Shown here in pieces: positions 15,548 through 23,910 of a stretch of DNA of 64,000 bases; the first letter of the stretch is position 1; the number at the start of each line of letters is the position of its first letter. The position numbers were made by a program, and so were the translations under genes. This DNA is from Rhizobium johnstonii 3841 (GTDB taxonomy: Bacteria > Pseudomonadota > Alphaproteobacteria > Rhizobiales > Rhizobiaceae): assembly GCF_000009265.1 (NCBI RefSeq), contig NC_008380.1, forward strand, positions 3,539,501 to 3,603,500, in the 5' to 3' direction. The notes under the pieces were generated by a model, which was not told the origin of the DNA, ran no database searches, and saw only the letters and a program-made list of their open reading frames with translations.

Positions 15548-15853
15548 TCAGCGCCGGATCAGCGGGCAGCCGCGGACATTCGCGAAGGTGATCCTGTCCC
15601 AGCCGCGACGGTCACGCCCAGCAACGACGACGACCCGCGGCGACATGCGGGTGATATGGGCTCTCCGCAGGCCGAAATCACGCGCCTTGCGCACCGCGTG
15701 CATCGGCGAGCAGCCGCGGATCGGACGATGATATTGCGCCTCGACGACCAAATTCGTCTGCGGCCCTGCGGCTGCCGCCGTGGAAACAGTGGCCGGAATA
15801 GTGCAGAGGGCGAGCAGAGCGGCAAGCGAAGCCTTGGTCAGGAAATGCGTCAT
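15548..15853 (-). CDS. secreted basic protein with RGC...RGCP motif, paralogue of 15022-15369
   Basis: This 101-residue protein has a signal peptide (MTHFLTKASLAALLALCTIPATVSTAAAA), a short linker, and a domain running from IRGCSPMHAVRKARDFGLRRAHI through SPRVVVVAGRDRRGWDRI to FANVRGCPLIRR. The spacing of the two Cys, the FG-x-RRA motif and the Phe-x-Asn-Val-Arg-Gly-Cys-Pro end match the downstream neighbour, without its Pro-rich linker. GGAG lies seven bases before ATG 15853. A 178-bp gap separates the two, so they may be separately transcribed. Confidence 0.72.
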   Translation of the reverse strand: MTHFLTKASLAALLALCTIPATVSTAAAAGPQTNLVVEAQYHRPIRGCSPMHAVRKARDFGLRRAHITRMSPRVVVVAGRDRRGWDRITFANVRGCPLIRR

Positions 15854-15976
15854 GGGGTGTCTCCGTCGATTGAATTCCAAGCTCTCCCTTCAGGGATTGT
15901 CTCGACAGTAAACGTTGCAAAATGAATGGTGTTCGAACCGGGCATTCAGTTTGCATTCACAAGAATTAAGCCGGTT

Positions 15977-16399
15977 TCAGGTGCTGAGATGCAGCACGAT
16001 TTCGCGCCGGTGCGGCCGGTCTCGATGTTCGAAAAGATAAAGGCCTTGCCAGGTGCCGAGCATCAACCGCCCATCGGCAACGGGAATGCCAATCGAGACC
16101 TGCGTCAGCGCTGCCTTGATATGCGCCGGCATGTCGTCCGGCCCCTCGGCTCTGTGCACGATCCAGCCCATGTCGGGATCGGAGGCCGGCGGCACGAGGC
16201 GGCGGAAGAAGGCGAGGAGATCGGTGCGCACATCGGGATCGGCATTTTCCTGGATCAGCAGCGAGCAGGAGGTGTGGCGCACGAAGACCGTGAGAAGCCC
16301 CTCCTCCCGCCCCGACGCGCTGACGAAGGCCTCCGCCTGGTGGGTGAACTCGTAAAGGCCCTGTCCGCGTGTGGACAAGGTGAGGATTGTCTGGGGCAA
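15977..16399 (-). CDS. YjbQ / UPF0047 family protein
   Basis: The 140-residue length and motifs are those of YjbQ: TVFVRHTSCSLLIQENADPDV, the central HRAEGPDDMPAHIKAALTQVS, and the C-terminal GTWQGLYLFEHRDRPHRR. Conserved His and acidic residues form the putative active site; family members have been linked to thiamine-phosphate synthesis activity, but the physiological role is unsettled. The only good in-frame start is a TTG at 16399; a nearby ATG is out of frame. Soluble and cytoplasmic. Single gene or first of a pair with nothing downstream. Confidence 0.85.
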   Translation of the reverse strand: MPQTILTLSTRGQGLYEFTHQAEAFVSASGREEGLLTVFVRHTSCSLLIQENADPDVRTDLLAFFRRLVPPASDPDMGWIVHRAEGPDDMPAHIKAALTQVSIGIPVADGRLMLGTWQGLYLFEHRDRPHRREIVLHLST

Positions 16400-16479
16400 G
16401 GCGCTCTCCCGCTTCGAGATGACATTCTCGCGAGTTGGCGCGCTGCGGCCGCAAAGTCAATGATCGCCTCAAGTCACCT

Positions 16480-16833
16480 TCAGAGCTTGAGCAGCATCTC
16501 GAAGCCGCCATAGATCATCCGCTTGCCGTCGAATGGCATCTGCCATTGGTCGCCCTTAAGCCGGGAATCGTCCATCACCTTGGCATTGATATCGTCACGC
16601 TCCTGGCGCGAGCCGTATACGATCCAGGAAAACACCACCACCTCGTCCTCCTTCGCCTGCACGGCGCGTGGAAAAGAGGTCAACTCGCCGTAAGGCACGT
16701 CGTCGCCGACGCATTCGACATATTCGAGGGCGCCATATTCCTTCCAGATCGAGCCTGCAAAGGTCGAGAATTCCTTGTAGGCCTCGATATTCTCCTTCGG
16801 CACCGCCACGATGAAACCATCGACATAGGACAT
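16480..16833 (-). CDS. DUF1428 family protein (YbaA-like)
   Basis: This 117-residue protein starts MSYVDGFIVAVPKENIEAYKE, the hallmark of DUF1428, and continues with EYGALEYVECVGDDVPYGELTSF, VVFSWIVYGSRQERDDINAKV and an end at MIYGGFEMLL. The fold is a ferredoxin-like dimeric alpha/beta barrel. No catalytic residues are established for the family. A strong GGAGGAG precedes ATG 16833. Single gene, upstream of and in the same direction as YjbQ. Confidence 0.87.
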   Translation of the reverse strand: MSYVDGFIVAVPKENIEAYKEFSTFAGSIWKEYGALEYVECVGDDVPYGELTSFPRAVQAKEDEVVVFSWIVYGSRQERDDINAKVMDDSRLKGDQWQMPFDGKRMIYGGFEMLLKL

Positions 16834-17047
16834 CTCGCTCCTCCTTTGCGTCTCTGCGCCTTGTTATCGCGGAGGAGATAGGACGGCGGCCAGGCAGGTC
16901 CAGGGACGAAGCGCTCAACCGCCTTTTCATCTCGGATTTGCGCCGCGGTCGATCGTCCATTCGATTCGTGAGGTTTGACCCCGATCCGGTTTTCCGCTTT
17001 ACCGGCTTTGCAGAGCAATCCTTCGAGTGAGCATCGGGCGGGACACC

Positions 17048-17734
17048 ATGATTAAAGCGGTCCTTTTTGATCTTGACGAGACCCTCATCGACAAGACCGC
17101 TACCGTCCTCACCTTCCTGCCGCTCCAGTATCAGCGATTTCGTCTTGGCGAGCACGGTGTCGAGGAGCAGCGCTACATTGCTGAATTCCTGCGGCTGGAG
17201 AAAGCCGGCCTGGTCAGAAAGCGCGATCTTTATCCGCGCCTGGCGGAGACATTCGGTCTTCCAGGCGACCTTGCCGATGCCCTCTTCCACGACTTCGAAA
17301 CAGTGTATCCCGGCATGGCTGTTCCCATGTCAGGAGCAAAACAGACCATTTCGGCGCTGAAGCAATACGGCGTTCTAATCGGCGTCGTCAGCAATGGCGA
17401 AGGCAATGTTCAGCGACCGAAAATCGCGGCGGCCGGACTGGCGGAAGGGCTCGACTTGGTGGTCATTTCAGGAGATATCGGCCTTCGTAAACCGGCACGG
17501 GAGATTTTCGAACTGGCTGCTCGCCGTTTCGACCTACCCGTCGACAGCTGTCTCTTCGTCAGCGACAATCCCGAGGCCGATATTCTGGGAGCAGACAGTG
17601 CCGGCATGCATGCCGTCTATTTCGGCCCGAAAAACGCCTGGCCCGCTTCGCTGCCCTCGCCGCGGTATCGAATAGAGTTGCTGCCGCAGCTGATAGCCCT
17701 TGTCCGCGATCTGAACGCACCCACCGAGGCTTGA
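17048..17734 (+). CDS. HAD-superfamily hydrolase (subfamily IA)
   Basis: This 228-residue protein has all four HAD motifs: FDLDETL near residue 7 (nucleophile Asp and Asp+2), SNGEG (motif II), the Lys in GLRKPA (motif III), and FVSDNPEADILGA (motif IV). A helical cap lies at about residues 15-100. It should be a phosphatase for a small phosphorylated metabolite, possibly phosphoglycolate- or 5'-nucleotide-like; the substrate cannot be chosen from sequence. The start at ATG 17048 follows GGGACACC; an in-frame GTG at 17027 is less likely. Confidence 0.9.
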   Translation: MIKAVLFDLDETLIDKTATVLTFLPLQYQRFRLGEHGVEEQRYIAEFLRLEKAGLVRKRDLYPRLAETFGLPGDLADALFHDFETVYPGMAVPMSGAKQTISALKQYGVLIGVVSNGEGNVQRPKIAAAGLAEGLDLVVISGDIGLRKPAREIFELAARRFDLPVDSCLFVSDNPEADILGADSAGMHAVYFGPKNAWPASLPSPRYRIELLPQLIALVRDLNAPTEA

Positions 17735-17855
17735 TAGCGACGAAGCGCGCCCGCTCCTAAGGTGACGCCCATGCATCTGGCTGGGGCCTGATAGCCGCCC
17801 CCCGACGCTTTCCGGCTATACCGCTTTAGAAGCTCGCCGTTATCCGTCAGTCCAA

Positions 17856-18455
17856 TCAAGGCCCATTGACCAACTTGAGGATGAGCTGCTGGATATTGCC
17901 GCCGTCACCCATTTCGATCTTGTCGAAGTCGCGGCCGCGCTGGCGTTGTCTCTGGGAGATCTCGCCGAGCCGGCGGGTCAGCTCGATCCTGATTTTCTTG
18001 CAATCGGGATCGTCGGCAACGGTGAGGCCGATGCTCGTCGCCTCGATCTCCTTGACCATCTCCTTGATGGTCTCGCCATGCACCCGCTCATGCGCCTGCA
18101 CACCTGATATGAAGGCCTGCCAGCTGCTCTTCACGGCAGCTGGTAGCTCAGCAGCTGGTTTCGGCAGCGTATAGGTGATGATCAGCTTCGGTCGGTTGGT
18201 CGTGATCACGCAGGCATTGCCCTGCGGTTCATATTTCCTGGTCCAGGTCAGCTTGAACGTCGTATGCGCGATTGCCCGGCCGAAGCCACCCGCCTTCGGC
18301 CCACGCTCGCCGATCGATGCATAGAGCCCGGCCCCCGACGTGCCTGATATCGAATAGGGCCGCACCTCTTCGACCGCCTGCCACTCGGCCAGCGCCACGG
18401 CCGGCACCGAGGTGAAAACCGCTGCAAGCACATAGGATAGAAAATTTGTCGTCAC
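17856..18455 (-). CDS. secreted DUF922 putative Zn-dependent protease
   Basis: This 199-residue protein has a signal peptide (VLAAVFTSVPAVALAEW) and a DUF922 domain. The segment AHERVHGETIKEMV carries an HExxH-like His-Glu-x-x-His, the presumed zinc site, and an earlier part has TTFKLTWTRKYEPQG. Two Cys (ACVI and DPDCKK) may form a disulfide. Expected location is the periplasm. The start is GTG 18455, with GGAG six bases upstream. Proteolysis is inferred from the motif; it has not been established for the family. Single gene between an HAD gene and an MFS gene. Confidence 0.8.
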   Translation of the reverse strand: MTTNFLSYVLAAVFTSVPAVALAEWQAVEEVRPYSISGTSGAGLYASIGERGPKAGGFGRAIAHTTFKLTWTRKYEPQGNACVITTNRPKLIITYTLPKPAAELPAAVKSSWQAFISGVQAHERVHGETIKEMVKEIEATSIGLTVADDPDCKKIRIELTRRLGEISQRQRQRGRDFDKIEMGDGGNIQQLILKLVNGP

Positions 18456-18529
18456 GCGCGGCTCCGCCGAATGATGTTTGGGGCGAACCTAACGGGAGCG
18501 GTCGCCGCTTTCAACGCGTCATACATGTG

Positions 18530-19750
18530 CTAACCCTGCAGCGTCTTGACCTTGGTGAGATCCGGGAAGAGCCGCATCCACAGGAGCACGACGACGATCG
18601 TGCCGAGCCCGCCGACAACGCCGGTGGCGACGGGCCCGAGGGCTGCCGCCATCATGCCGGATTCGAATTCCCCGAGCTGGTTGGAGGTGCCGATGAACAG
18701 CGAGTTGACGGCACTGACACGACCACGCATCTCGTCCGGCGTCAGAAGCTGCACCAGCGAGCTGCGCACGACGACGCTCACCGTATCGGAGGCGCCGACC
18801 ACGAGCAGCGCTACGACGGAAAGTGCGATATTGGTCGAAAGCGAGAAGACGATGGTGGCGACGCCGAACACCGCGACGGCGGCGAGCATCTTGCGTCCGA
18901 CATTGCTGCTCAGTGGCCGGCGGGCAAGCACGATCGACATGGCGAGCGCGCCGACCGCCGGAGCCGCGCGGAGAAAACCGAGGCCCCAGGGACCGGCATG
19001 CAGGATATCGCTGGCGAACATCGGTAGCAGCGCCGTCGCGCCGCCGAGCAGCACCGCGAAGAGATCGAGCGAGATCGTGCCGAGCATCACCGGCCGGCTG
19101 CGGATGAAGGAGACGCCGGCAAAGACCGAGGCGAGCGTCACCGGCTCGCGCTTGGCAGGGCTCCATTGCATGCGAATCGAGATGACGTTGAAGCTTGCAA
19201 CGGCAAAAAGCAGCGCTGATATGGCAAAAGGCGCGACGGGGTGGAGGCCGTAAAGCAGGCCTCCGAGCGAGGGGCCGATGATCAGCGCCGTCTGCATCAT
19301 CGAGGTCGAAGTTGCGACTGCCTTCTGCAACATCGAGGCCGGCACGATGTTCGGCAGCAGCGCCGCCATGGTCGGCCGTTCGAAGGCGACGACGGCGCCG
19401 AGCACCGTGACGGCAGCAAGGATGCCGGCCGGCGTCAACCATTGCTGCCAGGTGGCGATCGCCAGCACCAGCGCCGTCACCGCCTCGATCACCTGGCAGA
19501 CAAGTCCGATGCGCCGCCGGTCGAACCGGTCGGCGACATGGCCGACGACGAAGGTCAGCACCGCCATCGGCAGGAACTGGCACAAGCCGACCAGGCCGAG
19601 CGCAAAGGCACTGTGCGTCTGGTCGTAGATCATCCACCCCATGGCGATGCCAATGGACTGGAAGGAGAGCGAGGAAAAAACGCGGGAGGCAGCGAAGTTC
19701 AGATAGCCGGGGTGGCGAAGAACGCTCCCCGGTCCTTGGGATATGTCCAT
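18530..19750 (-). CDS. MFS transporter, EntS / DHA3-like
   Basis: This 406-residue protein has about 12 hydrophobic segments. The loop GHVADRFDRRRIGL after TM2 is the MFS motif A, and a second motif-A-like loop, DEMRGRVSAVNSLF, occurs near residue 325. The overall layout matches EntS/DHA3-type exporters, which move siderophores or drugs out by proton antiport. The ligand is unknown and no siderophore gene is adjacent. The ATG at 19750 gives MDISQGPGSVLRHPGYLNF. Expressed alone. Confidence 0.87.
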   Translation of the reverse strand: MDISQGPGSVLRHPGYLNFAASRVFSSLSFQSIGIAMGWMIYDQTHSAFALGLVGLCQFLPMAVLTFVVGHVADRFDRRRIGLVCQVIEAVTALVLAIATWQQWLTPAGILAAVTVLGAVVAFERPTMAALLPNIVPASMLQKAVATSTSMMQTALIIGPSLGGLLYGLHPVAPFAISALLFAVASFNVISIRMQWSPAKREPVTLASVFAGVSFIRSRPVMLGTISLDLFAVLLGGATALLPMFASDILHAGPWGLGFLRAAPAVGALAMSIVLARRPLSSNVGRKMLAAVAVFGVATIVFSLSTNIALSVVALLVVGASDTVSVVVRSSLVQLLTPDEMRGRVSAVNSLFIGTSNQLGEFESGMMAAALGPVATGVVGGLGTIVVVLLWMRLFPDLTKVKTLQG

Positions 19751-19885
19751 TGCGATGTCACCGGCCGGCTACGGTCGCGCCAGCCTTTATAGGAGTGTTA
19801 AGAAGGTCGAGGCGGTGTTCTGCCCGAATGGTCGAATTGTCAATCGCAATGAAGCACCGTCACCGGATTGTGTGATACCTCGGTC

Positions 19886-20605
19886 TTAGCGCGGCTCCCT
19901 GAAGATGCTGAGATAGCCAGGATCGAATTCGGCGATCTCCTGCAGGCGTTCCCAGTCGACGATGGTGATCGTCCGGTTCTCCCAGGTGAACACGCCCTCG
20001 CGCCTCAGCGCCTGCAAAGTCTTGTTGAGGTGGACGACGGAGACGCCGAGCACGTCGGCCATCTCGATCTGCGTCAACGGAAACTGGAAGCTCGCGCCGC
20101 GCGTCCGCTTCACCACCTGCAGCCGCACGAAGAGTTCGCAGACGAGGTGGGCGATATGGGCGCGCTTGGAGCGCCGGCCCATGGCGACGATCCACTCGCG
20201 GTGGATGGCGCCATCGACCAGCGTATCGAGCCAGAGCAGCCGGGTCAGGTGCGGCATGCGCTCGGTGATCGCCCTGAGATCGGCGTGATCGGCGAACGCA
20301 ACGTGACAGGACGACAGCGCGACGATGCCGTGATCCATCTTCTTGATCGGGAAAGCATGCAGATCGACGAAATCGCCGGCGACATGCAGCGCGGTGATCT
20401 GGCGGCTGCCATCGGCCATCACCTTATAGCGCGCCGCAAAACCATCGAGCAGCAGCGTGCTGTAGCCCGGTCGACTCCCTTCGGAGACGAGATCCTCCCC
20501 GGCAGCAAAATACCTGTCTTTAATGACGATCGCTCTAAGATGGCTTTCCTCTTCCGCCGACAGCACATCGCGGCTGCCAAGATTCAGCAGCAGGGATTCA
20601 ATCAC
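19886..20605 (-). CDS. Crp/Fnr family transcriptional regulator
   Basis: This 239-residue protein has an N-terminal cyclic-nucleotide-type beta-roll (about 20-130, FAAGEDLVSEGSRPGYSTLLLDGFAARYK) and a C-terminal winged helix with QIEMADVLGVSVVHLNKTLQALRREGV. It lacks the Cys cluster of Fnr/FixK-type sensors and the full cAMP-binding signature, so its ligand is unknown. This subtype is abundant in rhizobia. The start is a GTG at 20605 (GTG ATT GAA). A MITE-like element sits just upstream, starting 74 bp before the start codon, and could carry or disturb promoter sequences. Confidence 0.87.
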   Translation of the reverse strand: MIESLLLNLGSRDVLSAEEESHLRAIVIKDRYFAAGEDLVSEGSRPGYSTLLLDGFAARYKVMADGSRQITALHVAGDFVDLHAFPIKKMDHGIVALSSCHVAFADHADLRAITERMPHLTRLLWLDTLVDGAIHREWIVAMGRRSKRAHIAHLVCELFVRLQVVKRTRGASFQFPLTQIEMADVLGVSVVHLNKTLQALRREGVFTWENRTITIVDWERLQEIAEFDPGYLSIFREPR

Positions 20606-20678
20606 GGGTTTGCCCGCCGATAGCGCAAGAGTTCCTGATCATTTCGATGCGACCTGTATTTTCTATAAGAATCAATGC

Positions 20679-20952
20679 CTAGAGCCTTTCCTGGTCAGAT
20701 TGCAGCATTCTGCCGGAGCAGGTTTTCGTCAGGGCAGAGGCGATTGGCGACGGGCATACCCCTTGGTACGTCCGAGCCGGGCATCTTTGCCCTGGCGTAA
20801 AGATGCCCGGCCCTTCGGGTTGGCTGAAACGGGCCGGCTGATCGACCGGCCGGCTTGGCCGTAGAGCCGGGCTACGACGCGCGCCGGCCGGTCGACCATC
20901 CGACTCCGTTTGAGCCAACAGAATGCTGCAATCTGACCAGGAAAGGCTCTAG
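20679..20952. mobile_element. MITE-like element, copy 1 (34-bp terminal inverted repeats)
   Basis: The outer 34 bases (20679-20712) are the exact reverse complement of 20919-20952, both ending in CTAG. The interior is GC-rich and codes for nothing convincing. A second copy with the same ends and most of the same interior is at 28013-28367. It has no transposase, so it would need one in trans. It occupies most of the gap between the Crp/Fnr gene and the DUF6894 gene. Confidence 0.75.
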
Positions 20953-21007
20953 CCTCGGGAACAATTGTCTTCATCTGTGATTTCTCCTATGACGCGCAGG
21001 AAAGACC

Positions 21008-21253
21008 ATGGCTCGCTACTATTTCGATCTACACAACGGGGAAGGTCCAACGCGCGACGAGCACGGCACCGAGCTCAAATCTCGTGAAGACATTCCGAAA
21101 GAGCTGACCCGCATCCTGCTGGATGTGGCCCGCGACGAATTGCCGGCGGGTGATCGCATGACCATCGCCATCACCGTTCGCAACGAAAGCGGCGATCCGG
21201 TCACGGTTGCCAGCCTCATCTTCAACAATGAATGGCTCGACGTCTTACGATAG
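21008..21253 (+). CDS. DUF6894 family protein
   Basis: This 81-residue protein opens MARYYFDLHNGEGPTRDEHG, the DUF6894 signature, followed by a helix (DIPKELTRILLDVARDELP) and a closing beta hairpin (MTIAITVRNESGDPV...LIFNNEW). The family is small, soluble, and strongly expanded in rhizobia; function unknown. GGAAAG lies before the ATG. A second DUF6894 gene follows in convergent orientation 169 bp away. Confidence 0.8.
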   Translation: MARYYFDLHNGEGPTRDEHGTELKSREDIPKELTRILLDVARDELPAGDRMTIAITVRNESGDPVTVASLIFNNEWLDVLR

Positions 21254-21422
21254 CGGCTGCCGTTTAACGGCTACCGGCGGTCACTCCTACGCATCAATCC
21301 GACTCGGTCGATTGGCGCGACGCTAAGACCCGCCTTCATAGCCGGCAATTAAATTTGACATAGTCTTTTGATTGCTTTGGGCGCGATCGACAGCGATTCA
21401 CAGGCCGGCATCCTTATCGCGG

Positions 21423-21656
21423 CTATTTCGCGATTTCTTCGAGAATGAGCCGGATTTCCGCAAGCGGCTTACGGCTTTCATCGAAGAGTTCCACCGACAT
21501 CATATTCAGAGGTGCAGCCGGCAGGCCTTCGGTGGCCATCTCCGCCAATACCCGCCGCGCCTCCGCTTTCGCAGCTTCAATGGATTCGAAATCATATGCC
21601 GTCTCGGTCGTCCCGGCGCCATCGCGATCGAAAAGTTGAAAGTAGAATTTCGGCAC
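21423..21656 (-). CDS. DUF6894 family protein
   Basis: This 77-residue protein starts at a GTG (21656) six bases after GGGGGA. The sequence MPKFYFQLFDRDGAGTTETAYDF, the helix SIEAAKAEARRVLAEMA and the final SVELFDESRKPLAEIRLILEE follow the same plan as the convergent neighbour. A longer in-frame reading to 21968 adds a low-complexity Arg/Ser/Pro stretch that is antisense to the DUF427 gene and is not believed. Function unknown. Confidence 0.75.
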   Translation of the reverse strand: MPKFYFQLFDRDGAGTTETAYDFESIEAAKAEARRVLAEMATEGLPAAPLNMMSVELFDESRKPLAEIRLILEEIAK

Positions 21657-21738
21657 GGCATATCCCCCGCTAGATGAACCTAACGGTCCGGCGGACAACA
21701 TGTTCCGCCGGAAAGGGTTTTCAATGTCATGCGCCGCG

Positions 21739-22137
21739 TCAGAAGGCGCCGGCTTCCGGAGAGGCCATTTCCTCGATACCGTCGACGCGGTCGGGATAGA
21801 AGGCGAGATGATCCTTGATGCTGCTGACCGCGGCATTCGGCGCCTCGTAGGTCCAGACGGCATTCTTCGAGCGCTCTCCGCCCGGTATGATGCTGTAATA
21901 GGAGGCGTCACCCTTATAGGGGCAATGGCTGCTATGGTCGGTGCGCTGAAGCAGCGACATGTCCACATCCCTGCGCGGAATATATTGCACCGGCGGATAG
22001 GAGGCCTCGCATAGCGTCAGTGCATCGCGCGTATCGGCAATCGTCTTGCCGCCGAGCGTGACGACGACGCGGGAAGGATTGTGCTCGACGGTGATCGGAT
22101 GATCCGGCCCCGGAATCTTGATCGACTTATCTGACAT
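21739..22137 (-). CDS. DUF427 domain-containing protein
   Basis: This 132-residue protein has the DUF427 core: ITVEHNPSRVVVTLGGKTIADTRDALTLCEASYPPVQYIPR, then HCPYKGDASYYSI and AVWTYEAPNAAVSSIKDHLAFYPDRVD. The Cys-Pro-Tyr-Lys-Gly motif is typical. The fold is a small beta barrel; no activity is established. Cytoplasmic. Its start at ATG 22137 is clear, and it lies 97 bp after the end of the B3/B4 gene in the same direction, so it could be the last gene of that transcript. Confidence 0.88.
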   Translation of the reverse strand: MSDKSIKIPGPDHPITVEHNPSRVVVTLGGKTIADTRDALTLCEASYPPVQYIPRRDVDMSLLQRTDHSSHCPYKGDASYYSIIPGGERSKNAVWTYEAPNAAVSSIKDHLAFYPDRVDGIEEMASPEAGAF

Positions 22138-22234
22138 CGGGTTCGTCTCCAGAAGCTATCGATCGCATAGAGATAGGGCGGGCATGCGGCCGGCCCAAGG
22201 CCCCGAACGCAGCTTTCCCTGAAACGCTGCGCCC

Positions 22235-22927
22235 TTAGAATTCGAAACGCGGCGATACAAAGCTCAGCATCGCCGTTTTCGGCGTCGCCGGCCAGTGCCG
22301 TGCAAGCGCATCCGCAGCTGTTTCGACCAGCCTGGCGATGTCATCGCCGGCGGAGACGTGCAGGGCCTCGGCAACTATCAGCACCGAACGCGTCGTCGCC
22401 CGCACCGCCGACAGCCCGCTCTGCCGGTTCGTCCAGCGCCGCGCATGCGCCCTGTCCTCACTGTCTGCAAAGATCACCTCGTTCGCCTCCGGATGTTCGC
22501 TCTCTCCGCCGAAGGTCAGATAGGTCTCGTCACCCTTGGCTCGCCGGACTTCGAGATCGCCAGCGATCTTTTCAGTGTCGAAGACGGCGATCGGAATGGC
22601 AAAGGCGAGCGAAATCGCATTGCAGAGATCGATCAGCGGATGCAGGCGCGGCAGCGCATGTTCCTGGCGGAAGCGGCGCAGCAGCGCCTCGGAAGCGCAG
22701 CGATATTGCGTCGGCTTCAGCCCCATGCGGGAAAAGCCGCGCCGCCAGGCCTGGATTTCGGGGAATTCGCCTTCCTGAGCTTTGGCCAGCCGCGCCTCGG
22801 CGATCGCGCTGAAGCTTGCGATCGCCGCCTCGACATCGGCATCTGCATGGATCCCTCCCGCATGGAGCGCGCCGGCGCGAAGCTCCGGAAAGGCCTGCCA
22901 CATGGCATCGGAATGGCTGAACTGCAT
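22235..22927 (-). CDS. B3/B4 tRNA-binding-domain protein
   Basis: This 230-residue protein is built around the B3/B4 domain found in phenylalanyl-tRNA synthetase beta: FPEIQAWRRGFSRMGLKPTQYRCASEALLRRFRQEH, LIDLCNAISLAFAIPIAVFDTEKI, and DSEDRAHARRWTNRQSG. Stand-alone members are thought to act on mischarged tRNA or to bind amino acids; this one is uncharacterised. It begins 3 bases after the stop of the EamA transporter gene, so the two are one operon. An amino-acid-related role for the pair is an inference from the family and from the coupling. Confidence 0.85.
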   Translation of the reverse strand: MQFSHSDAMWQAFPELRAGALHAGGIHADADVEAAIASFSAIAEARLAKAQEGEFPEIQAWRRGFSRMGLKPTQYRCASEALLRRFRQEHALPRLHPLIDLCNAISLAFAIPIAVFDTEKIAGDLEVRRAKGDETYLTFGGESEHPEANEVIFADSEDRAHARRWTNRQSGLSAVRATTRSVLIVAEALHVSAGDDIARLVETAADALARHWPATPKTAMLSFVSPRFEF

Positions 22928-22930
22928 GGT

Positions 22931-23827
22931 CTATCTCCCTCCGGCAAGTTTCACTGTACGGCTCCCGGCAAAGGCAAGCCCGAGCACGGCCGCAAGCACG
23001 CAGCCGATGCCGGCGATCTGGCTGAGCCCGACCGGCTCGCCAAGAATGATGAAGGCAAGCATGACGGCGGAAACCGGCGCCAGCGCGGTGAAGAGCGCGG
23101 CTTCCGTGCCGCTCACCCTTTCTGCCCCCGCATACCACAGCAGAAATCCGCCGACGGTCGGCACCAGCGCATAATAGACGACGGCGGCGACAGCGCTTGC
23201 CGAAATACCATCTGCGAATGGCGCTTCGAAAATGGCCGGAATGGCGGCGACGATGAAACCGATGCCGGCCATCAGCGTCGACAGGGCAAGCGGCGCAATC
23301 TCCGTCTTCAGTCTTTTGTTCAGCAGGATGAACAACCCCTCGCAGACGACGGCCAGGAAGATCAACGCATTGCCAGTCAATGATCCGCCTGCCGCATCCG
23401 GCGTGAAGGCGATCGACAGCACGCCTGATGTTGCAAGCGCCACCGCAAGAAGCAGGGCACGCTGCGGCCGTTCGCGAAGCAGCAGGATGGAGATCGCGGC
23501 CGAAACCACCGGCAGCGTGCCGATGATGACGCCGGCATCGGCCGCCGAGGTCAGGCTGAGGCCGGAGATCAGCAGCGTCGTATAACCGACGCTGCCGGCC
23601 CCGGCCTGAATGACAAGGATGAGGCGGTCATGCCGGGAAAACCTCGGCAGCCGCGCGCCGGTCGCCCACATCAGCAGGAGAAGGACAGGAAAGGCGATGG
23701 CGAAGCGCAATGCGGTGGCGCCGAACGGCGGCAGACCCGAAGCGATGAGTTTGCTGGCGACGACCGTGCTTCCTACAGTCAGCATCGCCAGCGCCAGATA
23801 GACATAACCTTGAACCTGCCTCGACAT
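22931..23827 (-). CDS. EamA / DMT-family membrane transporter
   Basis: This 298-residue protein has ten hydrophobic segments arranged as two EamA repeats (residues 8-140 and 148-285), typical of RhaT/YdcZ-type drug-metabolite transporters. Landmarks are the first-repeat GLPPFGATALRFAIAFPVL and the second-repeat VPTVGGFLLWYAGAERVSGTEAALFTALAPVSA. It probably exports an amino acid or related small molecule. It lies between an AraC regulator and the B3/B4 gene, all on the minus strand. The ATG at 23827 follows AGGAGACGCTGA. Confidence 0.9.
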   Translation of the reverse strand: MSRQVQGYVYLALAMLTVGSTVVASKLIASGLPPFGATALRFAIAFPVLLLLMWATGARLPRFSRHDRLILVIQAGAGSVGYTTLLISGLSLTSAADAGVIIGTLPVVSAAISILLLRERPQRALLLAVALATSGVLSIAFTPDAAGGSLTGNALIFLAVVCEGLFILLNKRLKTEIAPLALSTLMAGIGFIVAAIPAIFEAPFADGISASAVAAVVYYALVPTVGGFLLWYAGAERVSGTEAALFTALAPVSAVMLAFIILGEPVGLSQIAGIGCVLAAVLGLAFAGSRTVKLAGGR

Positions 23828-23910
23828 TCAGCGTCTCCTGTTGGATACGCCGAGAAAACAGCAGAAGCCTGTCGGGGTCTTGAACGAAATTGCAGGTGCA
23901 AAGCAGGCGC

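Noticed and set aside
20679..20918. 79-codon frame inside the first MITE-like element, and its longer twin at 28013-28333
   Set aside because: The frame exists because the repeat is GC-rich and duplicated; the protein has no family likeness and the two copies differ in length.
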